Below, in pieces: positions 6,037 to 11,840 of a DNA stretch of 11,840 nucleotides (its first letter is position 1; every line of letters starts with the position of its first letter). Below the pieces are notes generated by a model. It saw nothing but the letters and a program-made list of their open reading frames with translations, made no database searches and was not told the DNA's origin. Origin of the DNA: JBBSVE01 sp038233815 (GTDB lineage Bacteria; Pseudomonadota; Alphaproteobacteria; Rhodobacterales; Rhodobacteraceae); assembly GCA_038233815.1 (NCBI GenBank), contig JBBSVE010000098.1, positions 1 to 11,840 of the forward strand. Direction: 5' to 3'. Made by a program: the position numbers and the translations under genes.

Positions 6037-7344
6037 ATGACGATTTCCTCCGCCCTCAATGCCGGGGTGGCCGGGCTCAATGCCAACGCCACGCGGCTCT
6101 CCACCATCTCCGACAATATCGCGAATTCGGGCACCTACGGCTACAAACGCGCGAGTGCCGATTTCGAGAGCATGGTCATCAGCCAGGCACAGGGCGCCGG
6201 GATCTATTCGGCGGGCGGCGTGCGCGCCTCCACCAGCCGGCTGATCGATGAGCGCGGCGCGCTCGTGGGCACCGCGAACGCGCTCGACCTTGCGGTGTCG
6301 GGGCGCGGAATGCTGCCGGTGGCGCCGTCGGTGTCGGTCGACGGCAAGCTCAGCAATTCCACGATGATGATGACGACGACCGGCTCCTTCCGCCCCGATT
6401 CGAGCGGCACGCTGAAGACGAGTTCCGGCCTCACGCTTCTGGGTTGGCCCGCCAATGCGGACGGCACGATCCCGGTGCTGCCGCGCGATACCGTGTCCGG
6501 CCTCGTCCCGGTCACGATCAACGCCAACCAGCAGGCGGGCGATCCGACCACGCGGATGAAACTTGGCGTGAACCTGCCCGCGACGGCGACGCAGGCGGGT
6601 GCGGCGGGCGATACGCTGCCGCTCTCGATCGAGTATTTCGGCAACCTCGGCACGTCGGAAACGCTCGACGTCTCCTTCACACCGGTGGTGCCCGCGACCG
6701 GAAGCTCGAACGCCTGGACCATGGTGATCCGCGATTCGGCGCAGAACGGCGCGGTGATCGGTCAGTATGACGTGACGTTCGATGCCTCGCGCGGCAACGG
6801 CGGCACGCTGGCGTCGGTCAATACGGTGTCCGGCGGGGCCTATGACGGGGCCAGCGGAACGCTCGCGCTGACCGTGGCGGGCGGTCCGCTCACGATGACG
6901 ATCGGAAAGCTCGGCGATCCGAACGGGCTGACCGAGCTCTCCGACAGCTTCTCCCCCACCTCGATCACCAAGGACGGCTCGCCGGTTGGCAACCTCACGG
7001 CGGTGGAGGCGGATGAGAAGGGCTACATCACCGCGACTTACGATACCGGGTTCACGCGCAGGCTCTACCAGATCCCGATGGTCGACGTGCCGAACCTGAA
7101 CGGGCTCGTCGCGCTCAACAACCAGACCTACCAGATCTCGCTCGACAGCGGGTCGTTCTTCCTCTGGGATGCGGGCGACGGGCCGACGGGGGCCGTGGTG
7201 GGCTATGCGCGCGAAGGCTCGACCACCGACGTGGCGGCCGAACTGACCGCCCTGATCCAGACGCAGCGGGCCTATTCATCGAACGCCAAGGTGATCCAGA
7301 CGGTCGACGAGATGCTGCAAGAAACCACCAACATCAAGCGCTGA
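6037..7344 (+). CDS. flgE: Flagellar hook protein FlgE
   Basis: A 435-residue axial protein that forms the flagellar hook. The N-terminal D0 coiled-coil segment is typical (ALNAGVAGLNANATRLSTIS, 6-25) and runs into the rod/hook signature DNIANSGTYGYKR (26-38). DLAVSGRGM near residues 85-93 matches the conserved flgE/flgG segment. The centre is rich in Thr, Ser and Gly, as in variable surface domains of hooks. The C-terminal D0 helix ends with LTALIQTQRAYSSNAKVIQT and DEMLQETTNIKR, the family tail. There is no signal peptide, as expected for a protein exported by the flagellar type III system. AAAGG about ten bases before the ATG is the likely ribosome site. It has its own CtrA-like box and is probably the first gene of a flgE-flgK-flgL-flgI transcript. 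Confidence 0.96.
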   Translation: MTISSALNAGVAGLNANATRLSTISDNIANSGTYGYKRASADFESMVISQAQGAGIYSAGGVRASTSRLIDERGALVGTANALDLAVSGRGMLPVAPSVSVDGKLSNSTMMMTTTGSFRPDSSGTLKTSSGLTLLGWPANADGTIPVLPRDTVSGLVPVTINANQQAGDPTTRMKLGVNLPATATQAGAAGDTLPLSIEYFGNLGTSETLDVSFTPVVPATGSSNAWTMVIRDSAQNGAVIGQYDVTFDASRGNGGTLASVNTVSGGAYDGASGTLALTVAGGPLTMTIGKLGDPNGLTELSDSFSPTSITKDGSPVGNLTAVEADEKGYITATYDTGFTRRLYQIPMVDVPNLNGLVALNNQTYQISLDSGSFFLWDAGDGPTGAVVGYAREGSTTDVAAELTALIQTQRAYSSNAKVIQTVDEMLQETTNIKR

Positions 7345-7360
7345 GAACGGACCTTTCTGA

Positions 7361-8815
7361 ATGAGCATCACCGGCGCCCTCTCCTCCGCCCTTTCCGGCC
7401 TCACGGCCGCCGGCCGCGCATCCGAAGCGGTCTCGTCGAACGTGGCCAACGCGCTCAACCCGAACTACGCGCGGCGCGAAGTGCAACTGGCCTCGCGGCT
7501 CGTGGGCGACACCGGGCAGGGCGTCACCGTCACGGGCATCGGACGGGACGTGAATGCGATCCTGCTGGGCGACAGCCGCGTCGCAGGCGCGCGGTCGTCG
7601 GGGGCCGCCGAGATTGCGGCCTTCGCGAGCCGGTTCGAGACGGCGCTCGGCGATCCGACGGACGGCGCCTCGCTGACGGGGCGGATCGGGACGCTCGATA
7701 GGACGCTGATCTCGGCGCAGTCGCGGCCCGACGACGAGGTGCGCCTCGCGGCCGTGGCGAATGCCGCGCGTGCGCTGACCGACAGCTTCGGGGCGGTCTC
7801 CGCCAGCGTCCAGACCGCGCGACAGCAGACGGATCAGCGCATCGGGGCGCAGGTCGACACGCTAAATTCAGCGATCCGGCAACTTTCCGATCTGAACGGG
7901 CAGATCGTCGCGGTGACCGGCAACCGGCGCGACAGCTCGGCCCTACTGGATCAGCGGCAGGCGCTGATCGGCACCATCGCCGCCATCGTGCCGGTGCGCG
8001 AGATCGCGCAGGAAAACGGGCGCGTGGCGCTTTACACGACCGGTGGCGCGCCACTGCTGGACGGGCGCGGTGTGACGTTCGGTTTTACCCCCACCGGCAC
8101 GATCACCGAGGATATGACGCTGGCCTCGGGCGCGCTGTCGGGCCTCACGATGAACGGGCGGCCCGTGTCCACCGCGCAGGGCTCGATCCTCGACGGCGGA
8201 TCGCTGGTCGCAAACTTCCGCGTGCGCGACGAGTTGGCTCCCGCAGCGCAGGCCCAGCTCGACGGTCTGGCGCGCGATCTGGTGGAGCGGTTTCAGGATC
8301 CGGCGGTCGATCCGACGCGGCCTCCGGGCGCGCCGGGCCTGTTCACCGACGCAGGCCTGATCGCGACGCCTGCGACGGAGGCAGGTCTTGCCGGACGCCT
8401 GACGCTCAACATCGCAGTCGATCCGGCGCAGGGGGGGGCGCTCTTTCGTCTGCGCGACGGGCTGGGTGCCACCGTTCCGGGGCCGGTCGGCAATTCGTCC
8501 CTTCTGGGCACATTGCAATCGGCGCTGAACGAGAGCCGCCCGCAAGCCTCACTCGCCTTCGCGCCGGGCAACCGGAGCCTCACGCTCCTTTCCGGGCAGG
8601 TCGTGTCGGAAGCGGCGCGCGGCCGGCTGACGGCGGAGACAGAAGCGAGCTATGCCTCTGCCCGCGCCGACGCGCTGGAGACGCTGCGCCTGAAGGACGG
8701 GGTCGATACCGACCGGGAGATGCAGGATCTGCTGCAGGTGGAGAATGCCTATGCCGCGAATGCCAAGGTCATCAAGACGGTGGACGATCTGATGCAGATC
8801 CTTTTGGGGCTATGA
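7361..8815 (+). CDS. flgK: Flagellar hook-associated protein 1 FlgK
   Basis: A 484-residue hook-filament junction protein (HAP1). It starts 16 bases after the flgE stop. The N-terminal D0/D1 region has LSSALSGLTAAGRASEAVSS (7-26) and NVANALNPNYARREVQL, the FlgK form of the axial-protein signature (N-x-A-N-...-N-Y-x-R). Residues about 90-220 are helical, with NSAIRQLSDLNGQI and the LLDQRQALI motif common in FlgK. The C-terminus has VENAYAANAKVIKTVDDLMQ and ends with ILLGL, the coiled-coil partner of the N-terminus. It is exported by the flagellar type III system and caps the hook so that FlgL and then flagellin can assemble. An eight-G run (8431-8438) encodes Gly-Gly in QGGA. The start ATG has only a weak purine-rich site (GAGAACGGA), so coupling to flgE translation is plausible. 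Confidence 0.95.
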   Translation: MSITGALSSALSGLTAAGRASEAVSSNVANALNPNYARREVQLASRLVGDTGQGVTVTGIGRDVNAILLGDSRVAGARSSGAAEIAAFASRFETALGDPTDGASLTGRIGTLDRTLISAQSRPDDEVRLAAVANAARALTDSFGAVSASVQTARQQTDQRIGAQVDTLNSAIRQLSDLNGQIVAVTGNRRDSSALLDQRQALIGTIAAIVPVREIAQENGRVALYTTGGAPLLDGRGVTFGFTPTGTITEDMTLASGALSGLTMNGRPVSTAQGSILDGGSLVANFRVRDELAPAAQAQLDGLARDLVERFQDPAVDPTRPPGAPGLFTDAGLIATPATEAGLAGRLTLNIAVDPAQGGALFRLRDGLGATVPGPVGNSSLLGTLQSALNESRPQASLAFAPGNRSLTLLSGQVVSEAARGRLTAETEASYASARADALETLRLKDGVDTDREMQDLLQVENAYAANAKVIKTVDDLMQILLGL

Positions 8816-8816
8816 C

Positions 8817-9824
8817 ATGAGCACGATTTCCCTTGGCGACATGGCGCAGGCCTTCCAGATGCGCCGCCAGACCGCCGCTCTCAAGATGCAGTCGCAGGTG
8901 GCCTCGCAGGAGGTGGCGACCGGGATCGCGGTCGACAAGGCAGCAAAGCTCGGCGGCAACCTTCTGCCGCTGACGGGCATCCAGTCCTCGCTCGCGCAGC
9001 TGTCGGGCTATGCCGACGCAACCCGCGATGCGGACCTGCGGACCACGGCGCAGCAAAGCGTGCTGACCACCGTCAATACGCTCGCGGGCGATCTCACGGC
9101 AGGTTTCCTCAGCTTCGGGATCGAGGGCAACGTGACACTGCTCGACGCCAAGCTGGCGCAGGCCGACCAGTCGTTCGAGGCGGCGGTCGGCGCGCTCAAC
9201 ACGCAGGCGGCCGGGCAGACGGTGATGGCGGGTCAGGGGTCGGGGGGGGCTGCCGTGGCCTCCGCCGAGACGATCCTCGCGGCGCTCCAGACGCAGATCG
9301 CGGCAGCGGGTGCCACGACGGCGGCGGATGTGGAAAGCGCGGTGACGGCTTGGTTCTCCTCGCCGACGGGGTTCGCGCAGGCGGGCTATCTCGGCGGGGA
9401 TCCGCAGGGGCCGGTCGCCATATCTGCCACCGAAAAGGCCGACCGGAGCCTGACCGCCAGTGCCCTCGCGCTGCGTGACATGCTTCAAAACCTCGCCATC
9501 GGCGCGCTGATGCATCGCGGCATTCCGGGCGTGCCAGCCGAGCGGCAGGCAATGGCGCGGTCCCTAGGCGACGCGATGCTGCAAAACGATGCCGACCGGG
9601 TCACGTTGCAGGCGGGGCTCGGGCTGACGCAAGGCCGGATTGAGCAGGTGTCCTCGCGCAATGCGACCGAGAAGAGCGCGCTGGACCTCCAGCAATCGGG
9701 CCTTCTGGGCGTCGACGGCTACGAGGCCGCGACCCGTCTGGAGGCGGCGCAAAGCCAGCTCGAGACGCTCTATGCCGTCACCGCGCGCCTGTCGCGCCTC
9801 AGCCTTGTGGATTTCCTGCGATGA
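8817..9824 (+). CDS. flgL: Flagellar hook-associated protein 3 FlgL
   Basis: A 335-residue flagellin-related junction protein (HAP3). The ATG lies one base after the flgK stop, so the two are translationally coupled. The N-terminal helix MAQAFQMRRQTAALKMQSQV (9-28) followed by SQEVATGIAVDKAAKLGG resembles the FlgL/flagellin D0-D1 helix. The C-terminus has LDLQQSGLLGVDGYEAATRL and QLETLYAVTARLSRLSLVDF, the usual FlgL ending. The mid-region is Ala/Gly-rich. Its place between flgK and flgI and its length favour FlgL over a flagellin. It should sit between FlgK and the filament. An eight-G run (9242-9249) encodes Gly-Gly in SGGAA. The stop codon overlaps the flgI start (ATGA). Confidence 0.93.
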   Translation: MSTISLGDMAQAFQMRRQTAALKMQSQVASQEVATGIAVDKAAKLGGNLLPLTGIQSSLAQLSGYADATRDADLRTTAQQSVLTTVNTLAGDLTAGFLSFGIEGNVTLLDAKLAQADQSFEAAVGALNTQAAGQTVMAGQGSGGAAVASAETILAALQTQIAAAGATTAADVESAVTAWFSSPTGFAQAGYLGGDPQGPVAISATEKADRSLTASALALRDMLQNLAIGALMHRGIPGVPAERQAMARSLGDAMLQNDADRVTLQAGLGLTQGRIEQVSSRNATEKSALDLQQSGLLGVDGYEAATRLEAAQSQLETLYAVTARLSRLSLVDFLR

Positions 9825-10915
9825 TCCGACTGCTCTTGCTGCTCGCCTTCCTGCCGGGTCTCGCGATGGCGGGCCAGATCCGCATCAAGGATCTGGTCGA
9901 ATTCGACGGGGTGCGCGGCAACGATCTGGTGGGCTACGGGCTGGTCGTGGGCCTGAACGGGACCGGCGACGGCATTCGGAACTCGCCCTTCACGGAGGAG
10001 ATCATGACGAACCTCCTCGAACGGCTCGGCGTCAACGTGAACGGGGAGCAGTTTCGCCCCAAGAACGTGGCGGCGGTCTTCGTCACCGCGACCCTGCCTC
10101 CGTTTGCGCGGATGGGCGGGCAGATCGACGTGACCGTGTCGGCCATCGGCGACACGAAGAGCCTTCTGGGCGGCACGCTGATCATGACGCCCCTGAACGG
10201 CGCGGACGGTCAGGTCTATGCCGTGGCGCAGGGCACGATCATCGCGGGCGGGGTGGTGGCGCAGGGCAAGGCGGCGAGCGTCACGCAAGGCGTGCCGACC
10301 GCCGGCGTGATCCCCTCCGGGGCGAGGGTGGAGCATGAGGTGAGCTTCGATTTCGCGGGCCTCGACACGGTGCGGCTGGCGCTGCGCACGCCGGACTTCA
10401 CGACGGCCGGGCGGATCGAGGCCACAATCAACCGGGATTTCGGCCGCGGGGTCGCCGAGATGCTCGATGCGGGCACGGTGGCATTCGACATCCGCGCGAC
10501 GGGTATGGGCTCGCCCGCACATGCGCTGTTGCGGATCGAGAACCTGATGGTGGAGCCGGAAACCCGTGCCCGCGTCGTGGTCGATCAGCGATCAGGCACC
10601 ATCGTCATGGGCGCCGACGTGCGGATCAGCCGCGTGGCCGTGGCGCAGGGATCCCTGACGCTCCGGGTGGAGGAAACGCCCATGGTGGTGCAGCCCAATC
10701 CTTTCTCACCTGGCGAGACCATCGTCGTGCCCCGGTCCTCCGCCTCGATCCAGTCCGCTCCCGGAACGGGCCTCGCGCAGGTCGAGGGATCGACGAGCCT
10801 GTCCGATGTCGTGGCGGGGCTCAACGCACTGGGCGTGGCGCCCCACGACATGATCGACATCCTGAAGAGCATCAACGCAGCCGGGGCGCTCCATGCTGAG
10901 TTCGTTGTGAACTGA
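9821..10915 (+). CDS. flgI: Flagellar P-ring protein FlgI
   Basis: A 364-residue periplasmic protein that forms the P ring around the rod in the peptidoglycan layer. It has a Sec signal peptide: MIR, then a leucine-rich core, with probable cleavage after AMA at residue 17. The mature protein starts with the family opening IRIKDLVEFDGVRGNDLVGY (20-39), then GLVVGLNGTGDG, NLLERLGVNV, KNVAAVFVTATLPPFARMG, VSAIGDTKSLLGGTL and TPLNGADGQVYAVAQG. NPFSPGETIVVPRS and the C-terminal ALGVAPHDMIDILKSINAAG complete the family pattern. Full length is present. The start overlaps the flgL stop, so it is the last gene of the probable flgE-flgI transcript. Rhodobacterales flagellar clusters normally also hold flgH, flgA and other ring genes; none follows here, and IS sequence comes next. 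Confidence 0.97.
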   Translation: MIRLLLLLAFLPGLAMAGQIRIKDLVEFDGVRGNDLVGYGLVVGLNGTGDGIRNSPFTEEIMTNLLERLGVNVNGEQFRPKNVAAVFVTATLPPFARMGGQIDVTVSAIGDTKSLLGGTLIMTPLNGADGQVYAVAQGTIIAGGVVAQGKAASVTQGVPTAGVIPSGARVEHEVSFDFAGLDTVRLALRTPDFTTAGRIEATINRDFGRGVAEMLDAGTVAFDIRATGMGSPAHALLRIENLMVEPETRARVVVDQRSGTIVMGADVRISRVAVAQGSLTLRVEETPMVVQPNPFSPGETIVVPRSSASIQSAPGTGLAQVEGSTSLSDVVAGLNALGVAPHDMIDILKSINAAGALHAEFVVN

Positions 10916-10926
10916 CGCCTGTCAGG

Positions 10927-10945
10927 GCGCTGAAAATCTCAGCGC
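10927..10945 (+). terminator. Hairpin after flgI, possible terminator
   Basis: A perfect 7-bp stem, GCGCTGA with TCAGCGC, has the five-base loop AAATC and begins 12 bases after the flgI stop. No T-run follows directly, so it is weak as an intrinsic terminator, though it could act with Rho or protect the mRNA end. A second small hairpin (CGGAA/TTCCG, 10948-10962) follows at once. Confidence 0.35.
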
Positions 10946-11080
10946 ATCGGAACGATTTTCCGGTGTGAGTGGCTTTTGCTGTGATTGTCCAGGCGCTCGG
11001 AGGGGGTGGCATGTGCTCCCGCGCTGATTCTCGGTCTCACGCCGCGAGCAAGCAGGGCAGCCGGGCGAAATTGCTGGTGG
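10946..11080. other. Non-coding spacer between flgI region and IS remnant
   Basis: I see no supportable gene here. A minus-strand reading frame covers most of it but continues only from the end of the broken transposase and has no recognisable family pattern. The true end of the insertion element may lie in this stretch; I could not identify its terminal inverted repeat. Confidence 0.4.
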
Positions 11081-11840
11081 TCATTGCCTGAACGGCCCCG
11101 CGTTTCCTGGACGCTTTCGTGTCTCAGTCTCTGCTGTCGTTCGGACTTGATGGGCAACGGTGTTTCCGGTTCTCGCGTTTTTGCGCCTCGGATTGCAGAC
11201 CATCGCGATGGGATCGAACACGTCCTGTCGAGCTTTCTCGCGGTTCGGGTGGGTGCGCCGCCCGACCCGCTCGCGCTTGAGCAGGTCGAAGACGCTCTCG
11301 ACGACGGCGGTGTCATGTCAAGTGCAAAGGCGGCTCACCCGGTGCTCGAGGTCATGGGTCCAAAGGAACGCAGCCCGGTCCATGCGGGTGAACTGGCTCC
11401 CCTGGTCCGAATGGATCGGGAGCCTTTCCTTTGGCGTTCGTCGCCGGACGGCCATGAGCAGGGCCTGGAGCAGGCCGTCTCATGTCTGGCGGCTCTGCAT
11501 GCCCCAAGGCAAAGCCCTCCTTCGTGCGAATACAGGCGATGTCACACGACCATTGTTCTCGAACCAATGGCGAACAAGGTCTCGATCCAGGCTCTGTCCG
11601 GCGCCTCCCCGTCGACTAGGCGATCCAAGGATTTGTCGACGACAACCGAAGGCTTGCCGCCATACGTGCTGGGGCGGCGCTTGCAGCCGATCTGCGCCGT
11701 GATCCCGGCCAACCCGGTCAGGCGGGCGACACGGGTCGGGCAAGCCCCTCACCGACAGATCCAGATCACGGGCGGCCTGTGCCACCGCCACACCCCGATC
11801 CGTCACCAGCCAGACAGCCTCGATCTCGAGACCTCACGGC
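11081..11840 (-). pseudogene. Degenerate IS3-family transposase (orfA/orfB remnant)
   Basis: Pieces of an IS3-type transposase appear on the minus strand in changing frames. At the right edge, EAVWLVTDRGVAVAQAARDL is an orfA-like helix-turn-helix piece. From about 11736, VARLTGLAGITAQIGCKRRP, then STYGGKPSVVVDKSLDR and EAPDRAW match the orfB N-terminal region, with the rest of orfA missing. The frame stops at 11544-11542. DIACIRTKEGF resumes in another frame, followed by a jump to WGMQSRQT with a stop at 11482-11480. The same frame then reads ALLMAVRRRTPKERLPIHSD and QGSQFTRMD, a stop at 11320-11318, and HDTAVVESVFDLLKRER. The acidic triad survives: D (11543-11541), D (11407-11405) and E (11299-11297), with exactly 35 residues between the last two, as in the DD(35)E of IS3. 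One frame ends at 11083-11081. It cannot encode a working enzyme. Confidence 0.85.
11081..11840 (-). mobile_element. IS3-family insertion sequence remnant, open at the window edge
   Basis: This is the element that carried the broken transposase. It has lost most of orfA and the start of orfB, plus a stretch of roughly 15 codons between KEGF and WGMQS, and has gained about 35 bases before DIACIRT. Neither terminal inverted repeat nor a target duplication could be fixed. The outer boundary near flgI is therefore approximate, and the other end lies outside the window. Confidence 0.7.

Noticed and set aside
5289..6134. Minus-strand open frame of 281 codons
   Set aside because: It is antisense to motB and the flgE start and covers the CtrA-like box; it is a shadow.
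7943..8545. Minus-strand open frame of 200 codons
   Set aside because: It is antisense to flgK, which is full length and motif-supported.
8772..9515. Minus-strand open frame of 247 codons
   Set aside because: It is antisense to flgL; the translation is Arg/His/Leu-rich without motifs.
8817..9824. Possibility that this gene is a flagellin
   Set aside because: The gene lies between flgK and flgI and its C-terminus is FlgL-like; flagellins end with a different, more conserved pattern.
9770..10522. Minus-strand open frame of 250 codons
   Set aside because: It is antisense to flgI and has no domain pattern.
10939..11316. Minus-strand open frame of 125 codons at the IS end
   Set aside because: It overlaps the conserved HDTAVVES transposase segment in another frame; only a short stretch near SERQQRLRHESVQ resembles the IS3 C-terminus, so it is part of the pseudogene and not a gene.

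Overview
The window is GC-rich DNA with overlapping, densely packed genes. It looks like an alphaproteobacterium of the Rhodobacterales/roseobacter type. The grounds are the MotB and FlgE sequence style, the gene order motB-flgE-flgK-flgL-flgI, two CtrA-like boxes (TTAA-N7-TTAA type) in front of flagellar genes, and an aromatic-CoA hydroxylase operon of a kind known from that group. Genus and species cannot be named from the sequence alone.

Left third (1-3811, minus strand): a four-gene catabolic operon read leftwards. Its order is a fused FAD monooxygenase/old-yellow-enzyme reductase (salicylyl-CoA 5-hydroxylase / 2-aminobenzoyl-CoA monooxygenase-reductase type), an SDR oxidoreductase, a MarR regulator and an enoyl-CoA hydratase cut by the window edge. 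Every junction is a 4-base start/stop overlap (ATGA, GTGA, ATGA). The operon probably hydroxylates and reduces an aromatic CoA thioester and passes it to beta-oxidation-like steps. The MarR protein is the likely local regulator, and a perfect 14-bp palindrome lies just upstream of the first gene.

Divergent spacer (3812-4003): it holds the palindrome, a GC-rich hairpin and two copies of TTTGACGGC repeated at 11 bp.

Middle and right (4004-10915, plus strand): a flagellar block. It starts with a 301-residue protein that would usually be called hypothetical. Read closely, it appears to be four tandem domains resembling the C-terminal domain of ribosomal protein bL12 (L7/L12). Then come motB (stator), flgE (hook), flgK and flgL (hook-filament junction) and flgI (P ring). 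CtrA-like boxes precede motB and flgE. The genes flgE to flgI are tightly packed (16-base gap, 1-base gap, 4-base overlap) and are probably one transcript. Three of these genes (motB, flgK, flgL) carry an eight-G run.

Right end (10916-11840): nested inverted repeats follow flgI, then a broken minus-strand IS3-family transposase. It keeps the DD(35)E residues but has stops, frameshifts and deletions, and it runs off the window edge. No tRNA, rRNA or CRISPR array was seen.
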